From contig NC_020176.2 of the NCBI RefSeq assembly GCF_000224145.3, forward strand, positions 2,850,348 to 2,914,347: a stretch of DNA of 64,000 nucleotides, in the 5' to 3' direction. Under the pieces are notes generated by a model. That model was not told where the DNA came from and did not search any database. It worked only from the letters and a program-made list of their open reading frames with translations. Source of the DNA: Ciona intestinalis. Lineage: Eukaryota > Chordata > Ascidiacea > Phlebobranchia > Cionidae. Shown here piece after piece: positions 1 to 11,711 of the stretch (the first letter of the stretch is position 1; the number at the start of each line of letters is the position of its first letter). Position numbers and translations under genes: made by a program.

Positions 1-130
1 AAACTGTTTTTCTATAACTTTTTTTTATTTGGATACAATTTAGACAACTCATTATTGACTACTCGGTTAAAGCAATTGCCTAAACGTGGCAGCATCGAGC
101 CTTGAACCTGGTGTCCATAAGGGGAAGTAA
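1..130 (-). mobile_element. SINE fragment, tRNA-derived family A
   Basis: ACAATTTAGACAACTCATT and GCATCGAGCCTTGAACC mark the core and B-box side of family A in reverse orientation. Confidence 0.6.
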
Positions 131-325
131 ACATAATAAACCTAACAATATATTAAAATCTCTTCAAACCAGCAACTAAAGTCTGCAATCATTTAAAATT
201 AAATAAACAAAATTACATTAACAGCAAAATCAAAAAATTAACAGTGCATTAACAGCAAAATAGAAAAAATAAAAAGAAGCCCTTAAACCACAAATTAGCA
301 TAAAAAATAGAAAACATTGACTTAC

Positions 326-3300
326 TTGTGCATGTGAAGCCATCGCCAGTGAAACCAGTATTACAAGCGCAAGTGAAGCTGCCTACAGTATTAGTGCAAG
401 TTGCTTGTGCATGACAGGTGTGTGTACCCACAGTGCACTCATCAACATCTAAAGAGAAAATTTACTTAGCGGAGACCTAATTTAAAACTAAATAAGTAAG
501 GAAAATACTTAATGAAGACTTCAGTAAAGCCAAATAAACATTTTTGCAAATAAAACTTGTTTTTACTATTAAAACTACAAAAAATTATTAAACCTTACAT
601 GTAGCATTGTTTTGTTACCAACCTGTACAAGTAACACCATTCCCTGTATACCCAGTGTTACACGCGCATGTGAAACTCCCTATAGTGTCCGTGCACGCTG
701 CATTAGCATGGCAGTTATGTGATGGGAGGGTACATTCGTTAATATCTGCAATTACGGAGCAATGATATTTTTTTAATTTCATCTTTTTAGGTATCTACAT
801 TCTACCCACTATATGGGGCGACAGTGTATTTCAGACCATATGAAATAACACAAATATTTAAATATAAATCAATGCATGTAATCAACTTACTTTTGCATGT
901 AACACACTAATATGTAATACATATACAAACTTATTCATGTATAAACTTAAAAATTTATGCATGTAAAATGCATTTTCAAACTTTTTCATCTGACCGATTT
1001 GGACAACCTATTATTGATCAATGGGTTGGTAAAAATAATATTAGGTGTCTTGCTCAAGGACACATACACTCTAAAAGTAGCGACATCGAGCCTTAAACCT
1101 TGTATGCTCTGGTTAAGTGCTTAAACATAACTAAAATAATATATTTTTAAATGTAACCTAAAACACGCTTATGAAGTCTGCTTTCATTTAAAGTATTAAA
1201 AATAAAACTGGATTATGGCAAGATGATATCTCTTATACAACAAAAAAGCATAATGTTCAGAACTTCTAGTTTACTGTACTATAACCTTACTCTCAGTGAA
1301 TAAAAACATTAACTTACTTGTGCACGTCAAGCCATTGCCAGTGAAGCCAGTATTACAAGCGCAAGTGAAGCTGCCTACAGTATTAGTGCAAGTTGCTTGT
1401 GCATGACAGGTGTGTGTACCCACAGTGCACTCATCAACATCTAAAGAAAAAGTTTACTTAGCGGAGACTTAAGTAAAACTAAAATATAAAGAAAATATTT
1501 AATGGAGACTCCAGTAAAACTAAATAAACATTTTACAAAAAAAAACTACAGAACATGATCAAATTTCCAACAGTACAGTCAAGGGCATTTTAACTAAATG
1601 ATGAAAAAATCGTTAAATAATTTAGGTGAACTTTATTTTGATTTTCTACCTGACCATTTATAACAAGAGTGTTCTATTACACACTATACACAGTAGCATT
1701 ATACACATCATGCTTGCANNNNNNNNNNNNNNNNNNNNNNNNNNNNNNNNNNNNNNNNNNNNNNNNNNTTTGGACAATTGTCGTTAAGTGTCTTGCCCAA
1801 AGACATATTACACCCACAATGGTAGCAGCGTCGGAGCCTTGAAGCCATTATCTATTGGTTACAGGCAGGTGCGCTAACCACTATTACTTATTTATCCTTG
1901 CTTGGTAAAACATTTTTTCATTTCAACTTTTTTTTGTTTTGTTACCAACCTGTGCAAAGTAACACCATTCCCTGTATACCCAGTGTTACACGCGCATGTG
2001 AAACTCCCTATAGTGTCCGTGCACGCTGCATTAGCATGGCAGTTATGTGATGGGAGGGTACATTCATTAATATCTGCAATTACAAAGCAATGAAAATTTT
2101 CTTAAAACTTTATTATGCTTGTATAAACCTAATATATATTTTTATTATAATTCTTTAGGGGTGAGGTCGTTGTCAAGGACCTGAGATTCTGGCCAGATTT
2201 GGTCCATTACCCCAATAGCCAAAAAGCCAATTCAAGTCCTTCATGCGACCGGTGCCGCGACATTGCATCATAGTCAGACTTAATAAAAAAAAACCTAATA
2301 AACCTAATAACTTATGCTTGTAACATACTAATACATACACAAACTTAAGCATGTATAAGCTTAATAACTTGTGCCTGTACCATACTAAAACATTATACGT
2401 ATACAAACATATGCATTCATAAGCAATCGTGAATATAACATACTTGTGCATGTAACGCCATCTCCAGCATACCCTATGTTACAAGCACAAGTGAAACCAG
2501 GAGCCACACTGGTGTCTGTGCATGCAGCATTTGCGTGACAGTTGTTGCCACCATCTGTGCATTCATTCCGTGCTGTAGATATAAAGCGTTAAAAAAATAA
2601 AAAGTTGTCTATTATATTAAACTTTTTTCCAGTTGAAAAAAATGGAATAAGCTCTAAAAAGCAGGCTGTTTCTAGCTATTTTTGGTGTTTCCACATATTT
2701 TTAGTCAGTCACTACTATACTGCATTTTGCATGTCTCTAAAATTACAATTTAAAATCAAAGTGTTATGTTAAACTGTTTTTTTCTTAGAAATAAATTAAT
2801 TATAAGCTTGAAAAAATAGGTTTTGAGTTGTATTGTTAGTTTTGTTACAATTGACACTGCAAAATTACACTCAATTTAAAAAAATATGTAGTAGTACAAA
2901 ATTCATACATTAAACGTGTGTGTATAATGACAGTCATTATAACATGGATGTTCTGCTTCATAAATCTCATACTTGATTAAAGGGGCCTACCAACGAAAAT
3001 GAAAATTTTAAATTTGTTTATGGATAGAATACATATTTTTTCAGTAGCTTTTTCAACTTTTGAAACTTTTGTGATACCCTTTGATCACATTAGAGAATTT
3101 TTATCAATACACAAATTTTGTTTTTTTGTTGGTATGCCTCTTATGTAGTTCATTTTCTGCAACTGACCTGTGCAGGTTGTGCCATCACCAGTGAAGAGAG
3201 CTTTACAAGCACAAGTAAAACTTCCAAGAGTGTTCGTGCAATCAGCGTTTATATGGCATGTGTGTGTGCCTTGTGTGCACTCATTTATATCTAAGTAAAA

Positions 3301-6300
3301 ATATATAAATAATTGAAAGAATGATTGTAACTTGCTTTATCGTCGCCTGGCCGAAAACAACATTCGTTATAACACGGGTGTTCTGTTTCATACACCTCGT
3401 ACCAGCTTACGAGTTACCACGTATGTAACTTTGCGAATGTGTTTTTCTGTATCGCTGACAATTTAGTCAACTCATTAGTGACCACTGGATTGGATCAATT
3501 GAATGAAAATGAATGAATGTAACTTACTTTATCCTCGCGTGGCCAGAAAACGACAGTCGTTATCACACGGGTTTAACACCTCGTGCCAGCTTACGAGTTA
3601 CCATGTATGTTACTTTGTGGGTGATTATTTTTTGGGGGATTTTTTAATGTATTGCTGATAATTTAGACAACCAATTAGTGACCACTGGGTTGGAGCAATT
3701 GTCGTTAAGTGTCTTTCCCAAGGACACATACGCCCACAATGGTAGCAGCGTCAAGCCTTGAACCCATTACCTATTGGTTAAAGGCAGGCGCGCTACTTAT
3801 TTATACTCGCCTGGTAAAACATTTTTTCATTTAAACTTTTTTTTGTTTTGTTACCAACCTGTGCAAGTAACACCATTCCCTGTATACCCAGTGTTACACG
3901 CGCATGTGAAACTCCCTATAGTGTCCGTGCACGCTGCATTAGCATGGCAGTTATGTGATGGGAGGGTACATTCATTAATATCTGTTAAGAAAATTAAAAT
4001 TAAACATAAAGTTTTGGTAATTTTTAAAACACTTTTATTTAATCTAATGTGCAACAAAGAGATCCGTAGGAATTAAGCGTGTTGTTTCTATTCTATGTGG
4101 GTGAGGTCCTACAGTGTGGCACACTATGGGACCTGCGATTCTTGCCTGAATTGGGCCATTACCCTGACACACAAGGTATAACAAGTTTCAACCTATTTAT
4201 TGACCACTGGGTTAGAGCAATGCCCGTTGTCCAAAGAAACATAACATATCTGTATCATTATGAAAGCTAGGATCCTTGGGTTCTGGCTGACTATTTGGAC
4301 AACCCATCAGTAAACGCTGGGTTTGGGCATTTGCCTTTAGGTGTCTTGCTCAAGGACACATACGCCCACAATGGTAGCAGCGACAAGCCTAGAACCATAA
4401 CCCTCGGGGTCAGAGGCAGGCAAGCTAACCACTGTGCCCCACAACATGTTAATATATTGATTTCACTTGCTTGCGCATGTGCCAGCAGCAAGACCATCTC
4501 CAGTATACCCAGCATTACAAGTGCAAATAAAAGTTCCAACTGTGTTAGTGCAGGTAGCAAGAGAATGACAAGGATTGGTAAGGCATTCATCAACATCTGA
4601 AAGGAAAAAATTATGAGATGTTAAGTTTTTAAAAATTTTAAATGGCTTCTCTTAGCTTATAACAAAATCAGAAACTATTAAAAAAAGAAAATTTTTTTAC
4701 AATTATATTGTTTATTTTTTTGTTTAATTACGGTATCGAAAATCAGGCAAAAGTCCGTTTAACGAACATAATGAAAAAAACAATTGTATAAACACACTTA
4801 TGGTAACAAAACACATATGTATATATTTATACAACTCAATAGATAAAAAGATTGGTCACTACATTGACATACAACTTACACTAAACCATTTAATTAGATT
4901 TGGTATCCTATTGAGAAGAGTGAAAAACATATAGAATTGTGAATACCTAGAATACTACCAATATTTAAACCGACACAATTTAAAATCAGTTTAAAACTCC
5001 ACTTTTGATTAGGGTTGTATTGTAAATTTAAACAAGCAAATTTTACAAGGACAAAAATTCCAGACTCTAGATTAAAATTTTATAGTCATTTTAGCAATTA
5101 GAACACATTTAAAATAAAACATAAAACACAAATCACCAATTTCACATGTTGGGCCCATGAAGCTAGCTGTGCAAGCGCAGCTATAAACTCCAAAGCTGGC
5201 ACGAGAACAAGTTCCACCATTTTTGCAATAATTTGCTGCTGCATCGCACAAGTTCAGTTCTAATAAAAAATTGGTTTAACAGTTTGTTCTAAAAGTATTT
5301 CTTTTTTATTCATTTACTTTTGTTTAAAACATAGTTTGTTTATGCTGTTTAGTAAATTGTTGAAATAATTTTATCTATAAGAGGCTTTTCGATAGTTGAA
5401 TTAATGATGAATGAAAAAATAAATGTATAATAAATGAATAAATGAATGTAACAAACTTTATCCTTGCCTGGCCGGAAAAAACGACAGTATGTTACTTTGT
5501 TAGTGATTATTTTTTTGGATGTTTTTCATTTTTTTATGTATGGCCGATAATTTGGACAAACCCTTAGTGGCCACTTGGTTTGCCAATTGCTGTTAGGTGT
5601 CTTGTCCAAGGACAAATACCACAATGGTAGCAACAATGAGCCTTGAACCCATTACCTCTGGGTTACAGGCAGGCGCGTTAACCACTTTGCCACGGCGCCG
5701 AAATATATGCATTCACCTCCACAGTAAGTAATATTGAAACCCCTTCTTGCGGGTTGAAGACTTGAGTAGAAGTTCGTATACCACCGCGGGTAGTCTAAAT
5801 CTAAAACATGGCCAATCAAGCCATTTGTGGCAGCAACACCAGTTCGTTGTATCAGAAAACCTGGTGCCGTTCTTCCATCACCGGAAATACTTATGTCTCT
5901 GTAAAAAAGAAAAAAAAAACAAATGACGTTTTCTATTGTGTTGCAGAGTATAAGATAAATGAATGTTGCTTTATTCGTTTGCGAAATGAAAAAAAACAGT
6001 CTGTATAATACAACATAAAATAATATTTATCTCTTTATGTATGACAGTAAGTATCAAATTTGTTAAATCAACAACGAAAGAGAGACTAGTACAAACGACT
6101 GTTATTGAAAAACAATTACAGTTAAACAGAATTAAAGAGAACTGAAGTTGCTTAACTGGTGAGAGATTAGACACAAAACACAAACGCTAGACAAAAATAA
6201 ATGCAAAACAAACCGAGCTGCTTCAGCAACGTTTGTTGAAGAATCCACACTTATTGTTTGACCAATGTAAATAATTCCACCGTCGCCGCCGAAATCGTTG

Positions 6301-8246
6301 GTTACAAAATCGTTGAAGTTAAGTCGGTAACCTTAAAAAAGTAAGTTTTGTTAACAATGTTAACTAAGTATTAAAAATTACGTTTTAAATTTTAGAGATT
6401 GTGAAAGCTCTTAAAGTAAGTTCCACCATTAGGTAAAACCCCCATTTCGATAGGGTAAATTAAATTAGAACATTTGGTGTATTTGTAAACTGTAATAGTC
6501 TTCCCTTTGTTTTATTTAGCGTGACCAACGAGTTGCTAAAACTTAATGTAACAGACGGACTTATCTGTTCTAAATTCCGATTCCCTATAGCGTGTTTCGG
6601 GCGTAGTGCCTTTCCCATACACTAAAGCATAGGTGGAAGAATACCAAAATATTGTTTTAAGCTATACAACGTATACTGATCGAGTTTCGTCGACCGTGGT
6701 AGTAAAAGGGTTCATTAAGTTGGGCTTATTAAAAAACGTGCTTATTCATTAGAGCTGTGCTCTCTTGTTGTATTCTTACTGATTATATTATACAAACTGA
6801 ACGATATTCACCAGCCAACAAAGTGTGTGAGTAATATTTCAGGCAATCGGTTGTCTCAACATTTCGGTTCAGTGAGCCGTAAAATTAGGGATTTGACTAA
6901 GCACCCCAAAAAAGTTGAAGCAAGAATCGCGTTTATTGAAAAACAATTTGCTTGGAAATAAATGTGCAAACACAACTAAAACACAACCAAACTAATATTA
7001 TTTCTCATTTTTTCTTTTTTTATTAAACTTGTTTCCTTAATAGGGTATTCCAATTAAAAGCCATACATTATATTCTACATGAGTAAGATTCTTAGGCGAG
7101 GTATGCCCTGGGATTTATGTCAGATTTAGCACGTTACCCCGACACTCAGGGGCTTACGACCCATTTTAAACATAACCACTGGGTTAAAGCAATGTCCACA
7201 AAATGTCTTGGCCAAATAGACATATCAATGGATGTAACTTGCTTTATCATCGCGTGCACAAAACGACAGTCGTTATCACATTATATACGGATATCCTGTT
7301 TCGCACACCTCGTGTCCGCTTATGAGTTATCAAGTTTATAACCTTGTGATTATTGCTATTCTACGTGGCTGACAACTTAGACAACCCACTTTCTCCCATA
7401 CGTATCGGTATCAGCGTTGAGCATCAAACCCGGTATCCTTCGGTCACCATGCAAAAAACTAATCCCTGTGCCAGGCCGACGTATAAAAAAATAAAGCATT
7501 ATACCTGCAACGGTTCTTCCCGTCGGCGGAATGTACTGAATATCCCACAGTTTTTTACCGGCGTCCACCTCAACCGTATAGTTATCGGGGTAGCAGGGGG
7601 ATAGAAGAGTTCCACACATGGTGTTAATTCTAATTAGTTCCAGGCTGTTCGGATTGAAGCAATCGAAGAGTGCTGTAAAAGGTAACGCCATATACATTAA
7701 GAAAATCAGAAAATGAAGAAATGCAATTTTCCTTGACCTGTGTGGCCGGGAAACCACAGCATTATAACACGGGTGTACTGTTTCATACACCTCGTGACAG
7801 CACACGAGCTACCACGTATGTAACTTTGTGGGTGTGTTTTATATATACAGCCAAAGACCCGCCGTAGTGTAATCATACGGCCTTTAAAAGATGCTAAATT
7901 CTAAAGCATCGAATAACTTCTGTAATTATCGTACTGTGGAATAAGATATTGTAAGCTCGCACTTTGTTGTAATAAAAACGTACAATTGACATTAAGGTGT
8001 GGTAATTGTGTCCTTTTATTGAAGAGTGATTTATATTAATTCCAAAGGGGACATACAATCTAAATATTATGGTAAAGCGAGAGGCCTGGACCCAGACTAG
8101 AAGCGATGTTTCAAAATGAAGTATAGCCACAATATAAATTGTGCGTGAAGTGTTTACTTACCGACTGGACTATAAACACTCGGAACCGCCTGTGCAGTGA
8201 CAAAAGACACATAACAGGCCAAGAATAATATTAATTTTAACAACAT
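326..8246 (-). CDS. Secreted CUB-like plus multi-EGF protein, 5' part; continues past the left edge
   Basis: Thirteen exons are visible: 8246-8162, 7672-7505, 6331-6214, 5898-5717, 5259-5137, 4596-4471, 3981-3859, 3290-3168, 2572-2444, 2073-1950, 1440-1318, 745-623 and 448-326. The first encodes a signal peptide ([19 protein letters not shown]). The next three encode a CUB-like region ([13 protein letters not shown], then GYRLNFNDF) with few cysteines. Exon 5 is a Notch-type EGF; exons 6-13 are EGF domains mostly opening with D(V/I)(D/N)EC, the calcium-binding form. EGF exons are about 123-129 nt with phase-1 boundaries at both ends, so they can be duplicated without breaking the frame. I infer an extracellular or coat protein. 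Fibulin-, fibrillin- or ascidian vitelline-coat-like identities are possible, but I do not recognise the gene. Exon 2073-1950 carries an extra base. The 3' end lies outside the window. Confidence 0.85.
883..905 (-). other. Relic of an EGF exon end plus donor inside an intron
   Basis: Read on the minus strand, this segment (GTTACATGCAAAAGTAAG) matches the last coding bases and donor of EGF exon 2572-2444 (GTTACATGCACAAGTATG), but no EGF sequence precedes it. Similar degenerate copies occur at about 2310-2400. They look like leftovers of exon duplication. Confidence 0.45.
990..1120 (-). mobile_element. SINE fragment, family A
   Basis: The core TTAGGTGTCTTGCTCAAGGA and GCGACATCGAGCCTTAAACC are recognisable. 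Confidence 0.65.
1719..1768. other. Assembly gap (50 N)
   Basis: A run of N lies within the intron between EGF exons 2073-1950 and 1440-1318. The round length suggests a placeholder of unknown true size. Confidence 0.99.
1769..1885 (-). mobile_element. SINE, family A, beginning in the gap
   Basis: CGTTAAGTGTCTTGCCCAAA, AATGGTAGCAGCGTCGGAGC and GTGCGCTAACCACTA cover the core and tRNA-like head. Confidence 0.75.
1950..2073 (-). other. EGF exon with a one-base insertion
   Basis: This exon is nearly identical to 3981-3859 and 745-623, but it reads GTTACTTTGCACAG at its end where the other two have GTTACTTGCACAG or GTTACTTGTACAG. The extra T makes it 124 nt instead of 123 and shifts the following exon out of frame. 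It is either an assembly or sequencing error next to the gap at 1719-1768, or a genuine broken exon copy. Confidence 0.75.
2148..2280 (-). mobile_element. SINE fragment, family B tail
   Basis: GAGGTCGTTGTCAAGGACCT and CCAGATTTGGTCCATTACCC match the family B tail; the tRNA-like head is missing. Confidence 0.5.
3325..3490 (-). mobile_element. SINE fragment, family A tail and start of core
   Basis: TTGCTTTATCGTCGCCTGGC, then ACACCTCGTACCAGCTTACG and GACCACTGGATTGGA, match family A. It is cut short and followed directly by a more complete copy. Confidence 0.65.
3505..3797 (-). mobile_element. SINE, family A, near full length
   Basis: The element shows tail (AATGAATGAATG), linker (CCTCGTGCCAGCTTACGAG), core (CGTTAAGTGTCTTTCCCAAG) and tRNA-like head (GCGTCAAGCCTTGAACCC). 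It reads head to tail on the minus strand. Confidence 0.85.
4085..4262 (-). mobile_element. SINE, family B, head truncated
   Basis: TTCTATGTGGGTGAGGTCC and TGGGCCATTACCCTGACAC are family B hallmarks, joined to part of the shared core. Confidence 0.75.
4285..4438 (-). mobile_element. SINE, family A, head and core
   Basis: The core (TTAGGTGTCTTGCTCAAGGA) and the tRNA-like head ending at GGCAAGCTAACCACTGTGCC lie just outside the EGF exon at 4471. Confidence 0.8.
4469..4470 (-). other. GC splice donor (GC-AG intron)
   Basis: The EGF exon ending at 4471 is followed on the minus strand by GCAAGT rather than GTAAGT. Using this GC donor keeps the phase-1 ending shared by all neighbouring EGF exons. 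The nearest GT, four bases further on, would end in phase 2. GCAAGT is the usual context for the minor GC-AG intron class. Confidence 0.65.
5425..5700 (-). mobile_element. SINE, family A, near full length
   Basis: On the minus strand the head reads GTGGTTAACGCGCC (A box) and GGGTTCAAGGCTC (B box). The shared core, linker and ATTC-rich tail follow. Confidence 0.85.
7080..7480 (-). mobile_element. Composite of SINE families B and A
   Basis: Family B tail and core (7085-7205) are followed by a family A tail and linker (7210-7330) and a partial head (GCGTTGAGCATCAAACCCGG). Confidence 0.65.
7725..7850 (-). mobile_element. SINE fragment, family A tail
   Basis: CACCTCGTGACAGCACACGAG and ACGTATGTAACTTTGTGGGTG are linker sequences of family A. 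Confidence 0.65.
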
Positions 8247-8356
8247 CCTGAAACAGTCAGGATAAAACTGAAAATAAATTGAAACACAAGTTAAAAATTG
8301 TTATTTTCTTTACCCACACTTCTTGTCAATTACAATTTTGTTCGTTTTAATTACAA

Positions 8357-8556
8357 TATATAATAGGGTGGGGGAAGATGGGACATTTTTAACGCATAAT
8401 ATCCAAATAGCCTGATCGTGTTTTAAACTATTAACAACGGCCTGTGGAAGTCGTGGGGATACGGTTATATAATTCATTGAATTTTCTTTGTTTACTACCT
8501 AATAAAAAGAGAAAACTAAACTAAAAGGTGTCCCATCTCCCCCCATCCTACTATAT
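8357..8556 (+). mobile_element. Palindromic MITE (Cimi-1-like)
   Basis: Inverted ends AGGGTGGGGGAAGATGGGACA and its complement are flanked by TATA. The interior ATAATATCCAAATA and TTTGTTTACTAC are shared with the other copies. I take this copy as the reference orientation. Confidence 0.85.
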
Positions 8557-9057
8557 TTTTGTTTGTTTTAGGTATAGCGTTAGGAGTTAATTTATATTTA
8601 AATTTAGGTTTAGCGACCACGCTGTTATTTAACAGTTTTACTCGAGTAGTTTTTATTGCAGCGTGTTTTAACGACTGTCGTTTTGCTGCTTATTATTAAT
8701 TCATTTTTCTTCTTTTAATTAATCTGATCTTTGATGTTGTATTCGAAATGAAACAAAAAAACATTAACTTTAAAACACACAAAAAGAAACCTGACAGTCT
8801 TGAACTAACAACGCTACACATTTTGTTTTATATTCAGCACATTTGTAGCCATTGTAGTGTTCAAAGGTAAACATCTACGCGGTGGCAACTAACGCAGCGG
8901 GTGGACCATATTATCTCGAAATTTACTACGCTCACTTTTTGTCACACCGGTTACGATTAGTTTAATTCAAATCGCTGCTTTAATTTCTGCTATATTCCAT
9001 CTCTTCGCTATGTTAATTAAATATGACATTCGTTATTGTATACGAAGGACTAAATAA

Positions 9058-9215
9058 ATATATAGTAGAATGGGGAAAGTTGGGACACCTATTAACTCTA
9101 TTATAAAACTATATGCCCAAGACTTCCGTAGACCGTTGTTAACAGTTTAAAACACGATCAGGATATTCAGATATTATGCGCCAAAGGTGTCCCATCTTCC
9201 CCATCCTACTATATA
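9058..9215 (-). mobile_element. MITE, internally shortened copy
   Basis: Both inverted ends are present (TAGTAGAATGGGGAAAGTTGGG and CCCATCTTCCCCATCCTACTA). The interior lacks the GTAGTAAACAAAGAAC block. Confidence 0.8.
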
Positions 9216-10939
9216 ACGAATAAATAAATAAACGAATGAATGAATGTAACTTATTTACCTGACGACAGTCGTTATAATACGAGCGTTCTGTTTCAAACAC
9301 CTCGCGCCCGCTTACGAGTTTAATGCAACTTTGTCATGTTAAATAAGATATACATATGGCCAATATTTTCTTATGTAATACTACGATGGCCGTATAAAAG
9401 CGTTTTATTTTGAGCCACGCAAATGGCACATAGATCTTGCCGTAATGAATCATCAGCACCTACGTATTTTCCAGTAAAAAATTCCAGACAGGGGTAAATA
9501 CCAAAGAAACAAAAACGCGATACACCCATGGCAATACACTATTATAGCGTTTCTCTTAACCACACCTTAAGTTTTTTTTGGAGTGGTTTCCTTCTTTTTG
9601 TTAGATTTAAGTAAATAGTATGCGAGTCAACTTTGTTTAAAATCTATTTCCATACCTTCTATATAGTTAAGTAATTTATACAATAATTCTGAAACGTTTT
9701 TTTTTATTTTTACCACGGTAAAATAATTAATTATTCAACTAATTACCCCAAAAACATTGGGATCAAATTACATCTCCAAAAAAATGAGGTACTCAATAAA
9801 GGTGGATACAACGGATACTAGGCCCATACTAGATGCTGTGAAGCGAAACCTTGCCTGGAGTCCCCTAATTACCATAAGCGTATACCTATCAATAACAAGA
9901 ACCCTGCAATATATATTTAAAGCATTCATAACTACTGAAGTGTAGTATACGTATTATCCAAAGTGGAGATTCTGTTGACGTATGCGCACAGAGTTATTGA
10001 ATTCGGAGTTTCTAAACACAACTGTCAATTTAATTTGTGGAAAATCTGTGGTCAAATTTACAGCGCTGAAACAACTTTTCTGCTTTGGTGGTATCTGTGT
10101 TTTAATTTATTTGTTTATTCATTTTAAATGCCCTTAAATGCCTCGCCCCTTTTCAAAAATATCCTAAAAAAATTGCCTTACTGTAAACATTTTTTACGTT
10201 TTCTAATAAGTATAATCTTGCAAAACGGAAATTCAAGGTCAAGCAGCTGTGTATCGCACACATCAGGCATCAGCGTACTTCTGCTAAAATTTAAAATCCT
10301 TCGTATTTAAGCACTCCACTTGAAAAATATTTTCCTATTAAATATTTCGACCTGACTGATAATGAACCCTAATATTCCATCACAGTGTATTCAGCACTAT
10401 ATCAGCGCACGCTACCCGACTCTGAGTTTTGGGTGTGGACCCACGTATACCGGGTTGTCTCCGTTGCGCAATTCTGAATGCGCCTTTTACTCAAAGAAAC
10501 AGGAATCTGTCAAAAAAGTTCTCCAGCCCTACGCTTCGCTACCCCTGGTCACCCAAGCTTACGGTACAGGGTGTGGGCAAAAACTAAAATCGCAGGTTTC
10601 TATTGCAGTGCTGGTTATTTGTGGTTTTACTCAAGTTCACAAACAAAAAGACGACTATTTTTTGTTGCTTTCAACAACAAAAGTACGACTTTTTTGTTGC
10701 TTGAATCATTGAGATTTTGGTTTTAACTGTTGCAGAAAATGTCAATCTATTCTGACTAAAAGAGAACGTTTTATCATTTACGTCATGTAGATTCTGTTTA
10801 AATGACCAAGACCATTTCAGTCGCAAAAAATATGTAAAAAATAGACCGATATTTATAAAAAGAACCGAAAAATGTCGCGTTATTATTAAACCAACACTTT
10901 CCTTATATTTTGTGTAAACTATCTTAATATTTGTCGGCA

Positions 10940-11230
10940 TTTAAGCACACGCGCTAACAACGTGATCGCCTTTGCTGCAGTAATTATCCTGGTGATGTGG
11001 CAGCACGCAAAACTGCGTCGGCGTCACGCGTTCCTGGCCCCGAACGGAGTGTCACTCGCTTAAAAGGGAAAAATGACGCAGGGAACCATTTTACCCCCAT
11101 CCCCATTACGTCACGTAACACTGAATAACAATCGGATGATTTTTCTCCCCAACTTAAAGTCACTGACGTCAGGGCAAGAAACAAGTTTCGTCGTTTGTGT
11201 AACGGGCTATTGAGCACGTTTAAGCGTATT
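10940..11230. promoter_or_regulatory. CpG-rich patch with CRE-like palindrome
   Basis: It is richer in G+C and CpG than its surroundings and contains TTACGTCACGTAA (11106-11118) and TGACGTCA-like sites near 11163. bZIP factors bind such sites. No gene start is visible beside it, so the role is inferred. Confidence 0.35.
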
Positions 11231-11510
11231 TTTAAAAAGAACTTCGTACATGCAAATTCGAAAAAAGCAAAAAATCTAAATTTGATTTCACATAAAAACG
11301 AAACAAATTTAGCCGTAAATATTCTAACAGTCGCTAAATTTTACAAATTCCAATAGAGTTTGTAATTGCTAAAAACGCCGAACGTAATCACGCATGAAGT
11401 TGTCAAATCCTAAAGGCGTGCGACACGAAACTATACGCGGACATTAAACGTTATAGACTATTAGATTTTTTTTAGAAAAATGCTGCACAGTTTGAAAATT
11501 CCTAACAACA

Positions 11511-11711
11511 TATATAGTAGGGTGGGGGGAGATGGGACACCTTTAGCACATAATATCCAGATATCCTGATCGTGTTTTAAACAATTAACAATGGTCTATG
11601 AGAGTCATGAGGACATAGTTTCATATTTCTTTGAATGTTCTTTGTTTACTACTGAATGGGACGAGAAAATAGAGTTAAAAAGTGTCTCATCTTCCCCCAT
11701 CCTACTGTATA
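11511..11711 (+). mobile_element. MITE, full length
   Basis: Both termini are present (TAGTAGGGTGGGGGGAGATG and CATCTTCCCCCATCCTACTG) around the family interior. Confidence 0.85.

Noticed and set aside
4291..4600. Overlapping 101-codon frames on both strands
   Set aside because: The minus frame is one reading of the EGF exon 4596-4471 running into a SINE; the plus frame is its shadow.
5425..5700. tRNA-gene-like A and B boxes
   Set aside because: The boxes belong to the head of a repeated SINE; the fold lacks a proper tRNA acceptor stem and similar heads recur across the window.
326..8246. Naming the EGF gene as fibrillin, fibulin or vitelline-coat protein
   Set aside because: EGF repeats alone are not diagnostic; the C-terminal half lies outside the window.
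10362..10712. 116-codon open frame in the intergenic region
   Set aside because: It has no recognisable family, no splice context and two overlapping frames of similar length. It looks like chance or old repeat sequence.
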